DNA from: JANLTP01 sp031363055
GTDB lineage: Bacteria; Pseudomonadota; Gammaproteobacteria; Burkholderiales; Burkholderiaceae_E
Assembly: GCA_031363055.1 (NCBI GenBank)
Contig: JANLTP010000109.1
Coordinates: 1-45,547, forward strand
Direction: 5' to 3'
Length of the DNA stretch: 45,547 nucleotides
Made by a program: the position numbers and the translations under genes. This document shows positions 34,401-42,328 of the stretch, in pieces; the stretch's first letter is position 1, and each line of letters begins with the position of its first letter. Under the pieces are notes generated by a model, which saw nothing but the letters and a program-made list of their open reading frames with translations, made no database searches and had not been told where the DNA came from.

Positions 34401-34549
34401 GCTACCTGAACCTGTACGTTGGTGACGTCCGGAAAGGCATCCACCGACAAGGTTCGTAGCGAGAACAGGCTGATCGCGGCCATGATCAACATCACCACCG
34501 CCAGGACAAAGCGCTGCCTTAACGACCAGGCAATCAAGGAGGCGATCAT
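31403..34549 (-). CDS. Heavy-metal efflux RND transporter, CzcA/CusA family
   Basis: The inner-membrane pump of a tripartite metal exporter (1048 residues, full length). Typical N-terminus MIASLIAWSLRQRFVL, SVDAFPDVTNVQV, and two halves of six helices. The proton-relay/metal motif in helix 4 reads AIAIGLMVDGAVVVVEN (Asp412, Glu419); the DFG seen before it in Zn/Co/Cd-type CzcA is absent, so specificity is unclear. PTMQEGSLTPV and SQVQ-like periplasmic loops are present. ATG 34549 is 1 base past the czcB stop with AAGGA upstream. It is the last gene of terC > czcC > czcB > czcA, and its end overlaps an nhaR remnant. Confidence 0.92.
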   Translation of the reverse strand: MIASLIAWSLRQRFVLAVVMLIMAAISLFSLRTLSVDAFPDVTNVQVQVATEAPGRPPEEVERLITVPIEISMRGLPGLTELRSLNRNGLSLITLVFTDSTDVYFARQLVLERLIEAGQRMPEGVSPVLGPVSTGLGEVYQYTLERPDDGKRALTVQELRERRDIQDWIVRPLLRAVQGVAEINSQGGFAKQYQVIANPERLRYYGFTVRDLYGAIARNNANSSGGALPAKAEQYLIRGTGLISSIDDIGNIVLKEVRGIPVYVKDVAEVRLGEEVRRGAIIKDGYTEAVAGIMMMQRGGNAREVVTRIKAKVDEINAKGTLPGGLKIVPFYDRTELVNSALLTVGKVLAEGVILVIMVLFVFLGDVRSSLIVVCTLILTPLFTFLVMGKMAVSANLMSLGGLAIAIGLMVDGAVVVVENAFARLGHAKQADAAQRTALILQAASDVGKPVLYGIGIIILVFLPLLSLQGMEGKMFGPLALTIAIAMAISLVLSFTLTPVLCSYWLRGGNEEDTWLLRTLKRPYLKLLELCLQNGKKVVVAALALLAGALACIPLLGTAFIPTMQEGSLTPVIVRVPKISLDESLKLEAEAMKAISEVPGVKLVMSRLGGGESPADPGQPHESDPIVSLKPKDQWPQGWTQDSIANAIREKLKFLPGVEVSISQPIAARVDEMVSGVRSQVAIKIFGDDFEQLRLSADAIARVLSGMNGTTDLRIERVTGQNYLNIQINRSAIARLGMNVEDVNDLIETAIRGRVVTTIFEGERRYDLLLRYPESYRDRIESISNLLLRSSGGAVVSLKDIAEIKLIDGPPQISRDDGRRRLVVGANVQGRDLGGYVAEAQSRIAADVRLPTGYTLEWGGQFKNMERAIKRLSLIIPITIAAIFFLLFMLFDSARYALLIITVLPLAAIGGVFGLLIAREYLSVPAAVGFINLWGIAVLNGVVLVSQFKELLQKGTSLGESIREGCEHRFRPVMMTATVALLALIPMLFSTGPGSEVTRPLAVVVIGGLLTSTSLTLLVLPVLFGMFAERRADQDTTAPEVTRIAPAH

Positions 34550-34550
34550 G

Positions 34551-35726
34551 TCAACGTCCTTCGACGGCGCGCTGCGCCCTGACGTTGTTCAGATGAAATG
34601 CGCCGTCGATCACAATTTGCGGTGAACCCGCAAAAGGTTTGATCAACGGCCGCTTGCCGTTGCGCTCCAGACCGAGATCTACCGGCGTCAAGCGAAACTG
34701 TCCCGGCGCATGCGCCAGGAAGATATGGTCGCGATCGTTTTCACGCACGACGGCACTGCTGGGAACGACCTGTTGCGACGAGCTGCGGCCTTCGATCAGC
34801 ATGGTGATCAGCATGGACGGTTTGAGCTTGCGCTCAGGGTTATCCAGATTGACGCCGACCCGAACCGTTCGGGTTTCCGGATTTACAACGTCCGCGACAT
34901 AGGACACCTGACCGACCGTACGACGATTATCCAGGGCCGGGATTTCAACCTCGACGCGCTGGCCCTGTTTGACGAATTGAGCGTCCTGCTCGGGGACCTC
35001 GGCGAGCGCCCAGAGCGTCGATAGATCGGAAATCAAAAACAGTACATCAGACGGATTGACGACTTGCCCCTGCGCAACCTTGCGTTCAATGACGGTGCCA
35101 TTGAGCGGTGAAGTTATCTCGGCGGTTGCCTGAATTTGACCGGTTCGCTCAAGCGTTGCGATGCGTCGCGCGCTCAAGCCAAGTGCCTTGAGCTGATCGC
35201 CGGCCGCGCGCTTCTCGGCGCTCGCCACCGTCAACTCGCTTTGCCGGCGTTGCAACTCGGCCGAACCGATGACGTCGGCTGCGAGCAGCAACTCTGCACG
35301 TTCAACCGCGCGCGTCAATAACGCCTGCTGCGAGTTGGCGCGCAGAAAGCTCAATTGCGCCTGGCCCAACTCAGGGCTGTTGATTTCCGCCAGCACCTGT
35401 CCCTGCTTGACTTGTTGGCCGAACAGCGCATCGACGTGAATCAGTCGACCGGTAATTTGTGCGCCGATTCTGGACGTCTTGTACTGGTTGACGTCGAGCT
35501 TGCCGGCGAGCCGAATGGTTTCGGCCTGATTGGTACTCGATAACGGCTCTATGCTCAGGCGCTTTACAAGATCCGCGCCGGCCTCGACCACCATCGGATC
35601 TGATGACGGTGCGCGGGTCGGTGCCGGACGCGTCTGCGCGGCGGCCTCTGGCGGGTTGCGGTTACAGCCCGCCAGCGAAGTAATGATCGTGAGTGCAAAA
35701 ACGAAGCGCAGGTAGTTCGGTTTCAT
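34551..35726 (-). CDS. RND periplasmic adaptor (membrane fusion protein), CzcB family, lipoprotein
   Basis: The periplasmic link between pump and outer-membrane channel, about 391 residues. ATG 35726 is preferred: CAGGAAAAATCAAC precedes it and the signal peptide ends in the lipobox SLAGC (Cys21). An upstream ATG at 35747 overlaps the czcC stop as ATGA and is also possible. Seen: the barrel-sandwich IGAQITGRLIHVDALFGQQV, a coiled-coil hairpin (about 130-200), ITSPLNGTVIERKVAQGQVV and the beta-barrel region. No N-terminal His-rich metal-binding extension is present. Confidence 0.9.
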   Translation of the reverse strand: MKPNYLRFVFALTIITSLAGCNRNPPEAAAQTRPAPTRAPSSDPMVVEAGADLVKRLSIEPLSSTNQAETIRLAGKLDVNQYKTSRIGAQITGRLIHVDALFGQQVKQGQVLAEINSPELGQAQLSFLRANSQQALLTRAVERAELLLAADVIGSAELQRRQSELTVASAEKRAAGDQLKALGLSARRIATLERTGQIQATAEITSPLNGTVIERKVAQGQVVNPSDVLFLISDLSTLWALAEVPEQDAQFVKQGQRVEVEIPALDNRRTVGQVSYVADVVNPETRTVRVGVNLDNPERKLKPSMLITMLIEGRSSSQQVVPSSAVVRENDRDHIFLAHAPGQFRLTPVDLGLERNGKRPLIKPFAGSPQIVIDGAFHLNNVRAQRAVEGR

Positions 35727-35743
35727 GTTGATTTTTCCTGTGT

Positions 35744-37045
35744 TCATCGAAGGCCGGCCAGGCGTTCAAGTTCCGCGCGGTTGAGTCGAGCGTTAAAGCG
35801 CGCCTGTATCAGTTCGTTGCGTACCAGCCGAAACTGGCGCTGCGCATCCAGAAACTCCAGGATGCCGCGTTCGCCGAATCGGTAAGCAGCCTCGGCGACT
35901 TCGATGACCGCGCGTGATCGGTCAACGATGCCGGATTCGAGTGCGCGAACCTGTCCGGCTGCGGCCTTGTAGCCCTGCCAGGCCGTATCGAAGCCTGCGA
36001 TCTGTTCGAAGCGGCGTTGCTCCAATTGCAATTTGGCGCGTTCGGCCAGCGCCTGAGCTTCGGCGATCGGTCCTTCGCGGCGATTGAAAATTGGAATCTG
36101 AATCTGCGCGCCGATCCGGTTGATGGTGATCGACGGATCGCGATCCTGGCTGGCGCGCAGGCTCACTTGCGGCAAGGCCAGCGCCTGTTCCACTTCGATC
36201 TGGCGTTGGGCGCGCTCGAGCTCGCGTTCAGCGACGGCAATGTCCGGATTCTCGGCCAGTAACCGTTTGCGCAAGACCTCGTAGTCGGCATCCTCCAGCA
36301 AGGCCAGTTCGATGGTGTCGAGTTGTATGTCGAAGTTTTTTTCGAGGATTGGGCTGACGCCTTGGCGCAGCAATCCAAGTGCCTGCTGTTGCCGCAGTTC
36401 GGCGCTCGCCAAATTTTTAGCCGCAACGGCAACTTCCGTCTCGGCGCGAATCAAATCAAATCGAGGCGCCTCGCCGGTACGAACGCGGACCTGGACGCGG
36501 ACCCTGATTTGTTCGGCCAACCGAATATCTTCCTGGTAGGCCTGTACTTCTTCCTTGAGTCGTGCGACCTCGAGGAAGCGCCGTTTGATTTCAGCAACGA
36601 GCAACACCTGTGCCAGCCCGGTTTGACTGCTGGCGACTTCGGCGCGTGCCTGTGCGGTTTGAATGCGCGACGAGCGCAACCACGGATTCTCGAGTGGTTG
36701 CGCAATCCCCAGCGCTGGCGAGAAGCCGGAGCTGCCGCCGCTGCGGGCCGTGGCCTGTCCGAGTCCGAACTCCAGCTCCGGGTTGGGATAAGCCCGTGCG
36801 GTGGTGATGCCGGCACGTGCGGCCAACTCCTCGCTTCGGCTGACCGCCAGTAGCGGGCTTTGCACGCGTGCAATGCGCAAGAGCTGTTCAACCGAGTACT
36901 GGGCGCGCGGCGCTGGCGCAGGTGCCAGCGCCGTTGCGGTTTCGTCAGCGCTCACACTGACGCTTGAAAGGCCACAGGCGAGCGCCAGCAGCAATGCTGC
37001 GGGGCAACGAGCGAACCTATGCCTTGTGTGCAGATCAGATGCCAT
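35744..37045 (-). CDS. Outer-membrane efflux channel, CzcC/TolC family
   Basis: A 433-residue TolC-like protein. It has a signal peptide (ALLLALACGLSSVSVSADE) and then the TolC internal duplication: YPNPELEFGLGQ with FSPALGIAQPLENP, and the second half VSLRASQDRDPSITINRIGAQIQIPIFN in pieces, each followed by long coiled helices. The C-terminus YRFGERGILEFLDAQRQFR is typical of CzcC. Its ATG lies within the end of terC (11-base overlap) with AAGGGGGATTGA upstream, tying the pump to the TerC gene and its riboswitch. Confidence 0.9.
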   Translation of the reverse strand: MASDLHTRHRFARCPAALLLALACGLSSVSVSADETATALAPAPAPRAQYSVEQLLRIARVQSPLLAVSRSEELAARAGITTARAYPNPELEFGLGQATARSGGSSGFSPALGIAQPLENPWLRSSRIQTAQARAEVASSQTGLAQVLLVAEIKRRFLEVARLKEEVQAYQEDIRLAEQIRVRVQVRVRTGEAPRFDLIRAETEVAVAAKNLASAELRQQQALGLLRQGVSPILEKNFDIQLDTIELALLEDADYEVLRKRLLAENPDIAVAERELERAQRQIEVEQALALPQVSLRASQDRDPSITINRIGAQIQIPIFNRREGPIAEAQALAERAKLQLEQRRFEQIAGFDTAWQGYKAAAGQVRALESGIVDRSRAVIEVAEAAYRFGERGILEFLDAQRQFRLVRNELIQARFNARLNRAELERLAGLR

Positions 37046-37736
37046 TCAATCCCCCTTTTCGGCGATCGGCCGAGCGCCGTGTGGCCAACCAGGCCAACGC
37101 GAACACACCGACGGACAACGCTGCCTTGATGGTCAGGTCAATGACCGGATCATCGATCACAAATCGATCAAACAGAGGATCCTTGACGATCATGCCGGCA
37201 GCGGTAAGCGCGAGAACCGCAGCACCGAAGGCAGTCAGTATCGGCCATCGAATGACTGCCCTCGATACCCAACTGCTGCCCCAGACAACCATAGGAATGG
37301 TGATCAGAATACCGACGACGACCAGGTCCCAGCGACCGTGAGCGGCGCCGCCAATGGCCAATACGTTATCGACGCCCATCAGCGCGTCGGCGATCACGAT
37401 GGTCTTCATCGCCGTCCAGAATGTCTCGGCCGGCGCGTGCTGGCTGTCGCTGGACTGGGCTTTCGGAACCGCCAAACGGTAAGCGATCGGCAATAACAAC
37501 AGTCCACCCGCCAACAGCAGCCCGGGAATTTTTAACAACCAGACCACTGCGAGTGCAAACGCTATGCGAATCACGATGGCGCCGCCCGCCCCCCAGAAGA
37601 TCGCCTTCCGACGAAGTTCAGGTGGCAGTTTGCTGGCCGCCATGCCAATAACCAGGGCGTTATCGCCCGCCAATACGAGATCAATCAGGATGATGGTGCC
37701 GAGCGCAGACCACCAAGGGAAACTGAATAGTTCCAT
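37035..37736 (-). CDS. TerC-family membrane protein (YjbE type)
   Basis: About 233 residues and seven helices. ATG 37736 has GGAG 7 bases upstream; the TTG at 37742 is too close to that site. The two-fold repeat of acidic motifs is clear: LIDLVLAGDNALVIGMAA in helix 1 and IADALMGVDNVLAIGG in the second half. TerC-family proteins such as Alx export or handle Mn(II). The gene is led by a yybP-ykoY riboswitch and overlaps czcC, making it the first gene of a four-gene metal operon. It closely resembles the TerC half of the fusion at 42517. Confidence 0.92.
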   Translation of the reverse strand: MELFSFPWWSALGTIILIDLVLAGDNALVIGMAASKLPPELRRKAIFWGAGGAIVIRIAFALAVVWLLKIPGLLLAGGLLLLPIAYRLAVPKAQSSDSQHAPAETFWTAMKTIVIADALMGVDNVLAIGGAAHGRWDLVVVGILITIPMVVWGSSWVSRAVIRWPILTAFGAAVLALTAAGMIVKDPLFDRFVIDDPVIDLTIKAALSVGVFALAWLATRRSADRRKGGLNGI

Positions 37737-37804
37737 GAACAAACTCCGTCAATGAGCGAAAACCATCAGCGCCTGCCGCGATGGCAGGAGAATCAGGACT
37801 CTTT

Positions 37805-37958
37805 AACGGTCTTGCTCACAGTCGAAAGCCTTAGCTTTGCGGAACTGTTGAATCTGCCGGGGTGTGCCTTAAAACAGCAACACCCGTAATGACGACAGGA
37901 TTCCAGGGCGCCGCGTTGACGACGTACCGCAACGAAGCGTAGGAGCTACTCCCCGAAG
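37805..37958 (-). promoter_or_regulatory. yybP-ykoY manganese riboswitch
   Basis: In the leader of the terC-czcCBA operon, read on the minus strand. The 5' hallmark GGGGAGUAGC lies at 37954-37945 and the 3' hallmark GUGAGCAAGACC at 37819-37808, with CGUCAUUACG and a GC-rich arm (GGGUGU...ACACCCC) between. The same elements recur in the riboswitch at 42329. This class binds Mn(II) and usually turns expression on. About 65 bases separate it from the ATG, enough for an expression platform; a GCCUGCCGCGAUGGCAGG hairpin lies there. Confidence 0.9.
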
Positions 37959-38060
37959 CTTTCTATCTTAGTGCAAGTAGCCATATTTTGCAAGCAGGCT
38001 CCCGACAGAAGGCGCCTGATACAACGGCATGTGAGAAAAGAGGATGCCTGAATCAGCGAG

Positions 38061-38612
38061 TCAATCCAAATAGCGAAACAACTCGTTCATGTCGATCACC
38101 AACTCAGGAATTTCTACGGCACGTGCGACATCACCCGATGCGTAACGACGCTGCGATGGATAGGATTCGATGCAGCGTTCGGCAACGTTGAGGATCCAGA
38201 CCTCGGGAACGCCCGAATCAAGATATAGCGGAAGTTTTTTGCTACGATCGAAGCGTAGACTCGAATCGGCCACTTCGATGGCCAGCAGGATATCTTTCGA
38301 CGTCGCAGGCGTATAAAAGTAATCGTCATCGCGCGCACGAAGAATGCAGATGTCAGGTTGCGGTTGTGAATGGTCCGAGATCACCACCGAGCCTTGTACC
38401 CGAATGTGGACGGACTCCCCTAGCATTTTCTGAATCAGGCGGTCCAGTCGACTGACCAGCCCTAGATGCCGGTTTCCGATCGGCGGCATGACATAAATCT
38501 CCCCGTCCAACAGTTCGACGCATTCTTCGTGGCCGAAGATGCCGGCTTCGTCCATTCGATGATAGTCATCGACAGAAATCCTTCGGCGATCAGGCATGAG
38601 AACAGCGTTCAT
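38061..38612 (-). CDS. Uma2 family (DUF820) putative endonuclease-fold protein
   Basis: A 183-residue PD-(D/E)XK-fold protein. Family blocks: ISVDDYHRMDEAGIF, VELLDGEIYVMPPIGNRH, SHSQPQPDICILR-like QPQPDICIL (core Asp), and ILLAIEVADSSLRFDRSKKLPLY, with Glu and Lys in the E-V-x-D-x-S...K arrangement of the fold. The family is abundant in cyanobacteria and scattered in proteobacteria; its role is uncertain and mobile-element links are suspected. ATG 38612 (MNAVLMPDRRR). It stands alone between two unrelated genes. Confidence 0.88.
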   Translation of the reverse strand: MNAVLMPDRRRISVDDYHRMDEAGIFGHEECVELLDGEIYVMPPIGNRHLGLVSRLDRLIQKMLGESVHIRVQGSVVISDHSQPQPDICILRARDDDYFYTPATSKDILLAIEVADSSLRFDRSKKLPLYLDSGVPEVWILNVAERCIESYPSQRRYASGDVARAVEIPELVIDMNELFRYLD

Positions 38613-38768
38613 GGGAGAGACTATGAACTCCTACGATTTCGGAAGCAATCCGTCTGAAAGTCTAGATCGTTCGGCAGAATGTGGCAACCGACTTGCGACT
38701 TGCAAATGCTCGCGTTATCAAGACCTTGGCGGCTGCGACCAAACCACCGGCAGGTCTGGGGGCGCTTT

Positions 38769-39119
38769 TTACGCGCCGCCACGGAAACAGGAGTACCCCC
38801 AAGGCGTTACTTTGAACGGCAAATGGTAATGCTGGGCAGGCTTGTCAATGCCAAAACGGTAATGGACGACGTCCAGGAACGGCACCGGATCGAGCAACAT
38901 TCCGACACTTCGAAAATAGTCGGCGACATGGAATCGGGCCTCGTAGGAACCAGCCATCAGGGTCTGGTCAAGCGTCGGCGCGACCAGCAAACCTTGCGCC
39001 GACAGCAGGCCGGAGGCGATCAGCTTCGTGTTCGGCGTCAGCGCCTGAAGTTCGACGCGCATCCCGGTCGCGACCACGCCGCGCGAGACATCCACCACAT
39101 GAATTGAAACACCCGGCAC
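38769..39119 (-). CDS. Transthyretin-like / hydroxyisourate hydrolase-like protein with altered active site
   Basis: About 116 residues from GTG 39119, which has GGGGAG 9 bases upstream; the longer TTG start at 39155 lacks one. The fold is that of HIU hydrolase: SIHVVDVSRG (His7), YEARFHVADYF, HYHLPFKVTPWGYS (His97, His99). The catalytic Arg expected in the G-R turn is Leu44 (AQGLLV), and the C-terminal tetrapeptide Y-R-G-S is FRGG. It may therefore not hydrolyse 5-hydroxyisourate. No urate or allantoin genes adjoin it. Confidence 0.8.
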   Translation of the reverse strand: MPGVSIHVVDVSRGVVATGMRVELQALTPNTKLIASGLLSAQGLLVAPTLDQTLMAGSYEARFHVADYFRSVGMLLDPVPFLDVVHYRFGIDKPAQHYHLPFKVTPWGYSCFRGGA

Positions 39120-39468
39120 TCTTGAAGGCTCCCCGATTGAGCAGAAGAAGGACAAGCCGTCGCTTTGACCAACGGTGCGGTGCTTTGCGATGCTTCACGC
39201 TGATTGACGTGAAACACCACCTAATAAAGTGTATTGTGCCGGAGTTTTGCCAAAACGCAGTTCGCCGCTCGCAGCCACTCATGACTCTTGCACCTGCCTC
39301 GTGGGCCATGTGGAATATCCCTAGAATTTCGCCGGCGGTCGGCCGAATCGACATCTGGCTCGTTATCCTTGACGGATGTAATGGAGTTGCGAACCTGGAT
39401 TGGTTCGAACCCCGGATCAGGCCGAAAGCCCTTATCCGTCTCAAAACTTTTAACTGATTGGAACATTC
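39120..39468. other. Intergenic region between divergent genes, no gene seen
   Basis: 349 bases between the HIU-hydrolase-like gene and the HiPIP gene. No domain-bearing frame was found. A 10-bp palindrome GGTTCGAACC lies within it; it resembles a tRNA T-arm but has no matching stem or cloverleaf. Promoters must lie here, but none was assigned with confidence. Confidence 0.55.
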
Positions 39469-39771
39469 ATGACGACTACCAGACGCATTTTTCTAGTTGG
39501 TGTTGCTGCCTCCTGCGCCACCGTCTGCGGCTTCGCACAAGCGCAAGTAATACTCGATGAGAAAGATGCCCAGGCAGCCGCGCTGGGCTATGTGGCCGAC
39601 GCCAAACGGGTCGACACCAAGAAGTATCCTAAGTTCGCAGCCGGCCAAAACTGCACGACCTGTGCGCTTTATCAAGGCAAGGCCGGTGAAAAGGCGGGCG
39701 GCTGTCCGTTGTTCGGAGCCAAGCAGGTGGCGGGCGAAGGCTGGTGTAGCGCCTGGGCCAAAAAGCCTTGA
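39469..39771 (+). CDS. High-potential iron-sulfur protein (HiPIP)
   Basis: A 100-residue periplasmic 4Fe-4S electron carrier. The twin-arginine signal TTRRIFLVGVAAS ends near AQAQV, as needed for export of the folded cofactor protein. The cluster ligands are Cys62, Cys65, Cys79 and Cys93, matching C-x2-C-x13-C-x13-C. Length and the final GWCSAWAKK fit the family. HiPIPs donate electrons to terminal oxidases or photosynthetic reaction centres; no such genes are in the window. Confidence 0.95.
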   Translation: MTTTRRIFLVGVAASCATVCGFAQAQVILDEKDAQAAALGYVADAKRVDTKKYPKFAAGQNCTTCALYQGKAGEKAGGCPLFGAKQVAGEGWCSAWAKKP

Positions 39772-39818
39772 TGTTTCTGTAGGGCCTGCACTGTCCTGCG
39801 CTCCGGAGTCGGCCGGAT

Positions 39819-41138
39819 TTGAGTCCAAGAGCGCTGGTTTGGTTCAAACGCGACCTGCGCCTGCGCGACCATGCTCCGCTCGCGCAGGCACAAGGTTTTC
39901 GGTTCGCGTCGGCTGTTTATGTCATTGAACCGCAATGGCTGCGCAGTCCTGAATGTGACGCGCGTCAGGTCGAGTTCGCGTTGCGCTGTGTGGCTGAGCT
40001 TCGAGCAGGTTTAGCTGCGCGCGGGCTGTCACTGCTGGTGCGAATGGGCGACGTAACGACCATTCTGAACGAACTTCGGGGCGAATTCGCATTCACGCAT
40101 TTACTCAGTCATGAAGAAACTGGATCAGGCTGGAGTTATCAGCGCGATATTACGGTGGCGAAGTGGTGCCGCTCCCACTCGGTTGAATGGAAAGAATACC
40201 CGCAGACCGGAGTAGTACGACGCCTGCGCACCCGATCGGGATGGGCGGCGGCTTGGGCACGACGCATGAACGGCAAAGCCGTAAGCCTGGACGGAGACTT
40301 TAATTCTGATTCCTCACTTCGCGCCCCGATAGACCCGGCGATTGCATTGCCGACCCTGCCGGAACTGGGTTTGCCAAACTGCACCGTGCCCTTGCCGCCC
40401 GCCGGTGAGGCGGCCGCCTGGCACACGCTCGACAGCTTTCTCAGCGGACGCGCCCGAAACTACCGCCGTGCGGTATCGAGTCCGATCGCGGCCGAAAAAG
40501 AAGGTAGCCGCTTGAGCGAGCATCTGGCCTTCGGTACGCTGTCCATGTGCAGCGTCCATCAGGCAACCGAGGCGTGCATCCGCAACACCGCTGACGCTGC
40601 TCTGGCACAGTCGTCACGCAGCTTCGCCGGCCGGCTGCGCTGGCATTGCCACTTCATGCAAAAGCTCGAAGACGAGCCACAGATTGAATTCCTTAATTTT
40701 GCGCGTGGCCATGATGGTTTGCGGCGCGACGACGGCTCCGCCCTCGATGCGCTCGAGCAGCAGCGCTTCGAGCCCGGCATTCACTGGAGCCAGATGCAAA
40801 TGCAGTCGGGTACCACCGGCATTAATACGCTGCGCACTTATTCGCCGGCCAAGCAGGCACGCGATCATGATCCGCTGGGCCACTATATTCGCCGTTGGGT
40901 ACCGGAGTTCGGCAGTCCCGCCTACCCGTCACCAATCGTGGACGAGCGTATCGCACTGGCCAGCGCCAAGGAGCACCTGTATGGCTTGCGCAAAACGCAC
41001 GGCGCTCGCGTCGAAGCGGGCGAGATCCAACAAAAGCACGGTTCTCGCAAGAGTGGACTGCCGGCCAGCGGGCCGAGCAAGCGCGTGGGAAAAGCGCGGC
41101 CGGCTGCACCGGTATCCGGGCAAGGCGAGTTGTTTTAG
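39819..41138 (+). CDS. Photolyase/cryptochrome-like protein lacking the central FAD-binding core
   Basis: 439 residues against about 500 normally. The N-terminal photolyase domain is complete (ALVWFKRDLRLRDHAPL, HEETGSGWSYQRD). The FAD domain begins normally with RLRWHCHFMQKLEDEPQIEF at 272, but after DGLR (302) about 14 unrelated residues (RDDGSALDALEQQR) lead straight into FEPGIHWSQMQMQSGTTG. The block normally between, including W-x-x-G-x-T-G-x-P-x-V-D-A-x-M-R and the following helices, about 65 residues, is missing. The frame stays open. Start TTG 39819 is set by homology; GGAG lies 12 bases upstream. The activity is doubtful. Confidence 0.85.
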   Translation: MSPRALVWFKRDLRLRDHAPLAQAQGFRFASAVYVIEPQWLRSPECDARQVEFALRCVAELRAGLAARGLSLLVRMGDVTTILNELRGEFAFTHLLSHEETGSGWSYQRDITVAKWCRSHSVEWKEYPQTGVVRRLRTRSGWAAAWARRMNGKAVSLDGDFNSDSSLRAPIDPAIALPTLPELGLPNCTVPLPPAGEAAAWHTLDSFLSGRARNYRRAVSSPIAAEKEGSRLSEHLAFGTLSMCSVHQATEACIRNTADAALAQSSRSFAGRLRWHCHFMQKLEDEPQIEFLNFARGHDGLRRDDGSALDALEQQRFEPGIHWSQMQMQSGTTGINTLRTYSPAKQARDHDPLGHYIRRWVPEFGSPAYPSPIVDERIALASAKEHLYGLRKTHGARVEAGEIQQKHGSRKSGLPASGPSKRVGKARPAAPVSGQGELF

Positions 41139-41170
41139 GGCGTCGTTCACAACGGCTTGATTGCCGCCAG

Positions 41171-42115
41171 TCAACTGTCCAGCTCAGAGATCTCGCGCAA
41201 CAGTTGTGCATCGGTCGAATGCCGCAAGAACTGTTCGGCCATCGAAGTAAGGACGCGATCACGGCGGTGAACCAGATACCAATGACGCTCGATCGGCAAG
41301 CCAGCGACGTCGAGCGCGACGATATGGCTCTTGCGGGTGGCGTTACCCATTGAGTTGTGCGACAACAAAGCGATTCCGAGTCCGGCCAGGATGGCTTGTT
41401 TGATCGCCTCGTTCGAGCCCAGCTCCATCGCAACCTTGGGCACAATTTGGTGGGCCGCAAAAAAGTCGTTGGCGGTCATTCGGGTGCCGGAACCGGATTC
41501 GCGCATCAACATCGGCTCGCCACGTAATCGTGATGGCGCGATGGCGCATTGTTCCGCTAACGGATGATCGTCGCGCGCGTACAGAAACAATCGGTTCGGC
41601 AGCAGCGCATGCATGTCCACCTCCAGATCCTCTGGTGGATTTGAAAGCACATAAAAGTCGTCGAGATCGGCCTCCAGCCGATGCAGCAACTGCTCCCGGT
41701 TCATCGGCATCATGGCGATCTCGATCCCCGGGTGGATTTCCCAGAAATGTGCTAGCAGACGCGGGGCGAAGTATTTTGCGGTGGTACTGACCGCCAGCCG
41801 AAGTTTGTCAGTTCCGGCCACTCGAAGCGACGCCAGACGCTGCTCGACATCGTGGATCTTCTGAAAAATTTCGTGACAAGCGGCATGCAACTCCCGACCC
41901 GCCTGCGTCATCTTGAAGCTGCGACCGACTGGCTCAAACAGGGCAAGGCCGACGGCTTCCGAGAGTTTTTTGACGTGCATCGACACAGTTGGCTGGGCCA
42001 TGTGCAACTCTTTGCCCGCCTGGGTGAAATTGCCCAGTCGGGCGACGGTCTCGAATACGGAGAGCTGCACCAAGGTTCCGTGGCGAATAAATCGGCGAAT
42101 TTCAGCGTGTCTCAT
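41171..42115 (-). CDS. LysR-family transcriptional regulator (CbbR-like)
   Basis: About 314 residues from ATG 42115 (MRHAEIRRFIRHG); the longer frame to 42472 runs back through a riboswitch and is rejected. Helix-turn-helix: TVARLGNFTQAGKELHMAQP followed by TVSMHVKKLSEAVG. The effector domain (LRLAVSTTAKYFAPRLLAHF, MRESGSGTRM) resembles CbbR regulators of carbon fixation, but no cbb genes are in the window. A LysR-type dyad lies 61 bases upstream of the ATG, consistent with autoregulation. It converges on the photolyase-like gene. Confidence 0.9.
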   Translation of the reverse strand: MRHAEIRRFIRHGTLVQLSVFETVARLGNFTQAGKELHMAQPTVSMHVKKLSEAVGLALFEPVGRSFKMTQAGRELHAACHEIFQKIHDVEQRLASLRVAGTDKLRLAVSTTAKYFAPRLLAHFWEIHPGIEIAMMPMNREQLLHRLEADLDDFYVLSNPPEDLEVDMHALLPNRLFLYARDDHPLAEQCAIAPSRLRGEPMLMRESGSGTRMTANDFFAAHQIVPKVAMELGSNEAIKQAILAGLGIALLSHNSMGNATRKSHIVALDVAGLPIERHWYLVHRRDRVLTSMAEQFLRHSTDAQLLREISELDS

Positions 42116-42175
42116 TTCGGGACTTCGGGCGGCATGCAAGGTCGGAAATGTACACGCCCACACGATTTTTTGAGT

Positions 42176-42192
42176 TATTGCGATTCGCAATA
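42176..42192. promoter_or_regulatory. LysR-type operator candidate
   Basis: TATTGCG-ATT-CGCAATA, a perfect 7-bp dyad with 3-base spacer that contains a T-N11-A core, 61 bases before the LysR gene start. It may serve that gene and, more distantly, the divergent riboswitch-led gene. Confidence 0.55.
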
Positions 42193-42328
42193 CTAGCGAT
42201 CTTGGTGATCGATCAGCGAAAAACGCATCCATCAGTCGATGGCACAGCCATCGCGATTCTTCATTTCCAATGTTGACGGCGTACGCTGATACTTCAATTC
42301 GTTCGGTGAAGTTGTGCCGGGCACCCAC

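Noticed and set aside
39385..39425. tRNA-like T-arm sequence GGTTCGAACC
   Set aside because: No acceptor, D-arm or anticodon stem can be built around it; it is only a short palindrome.
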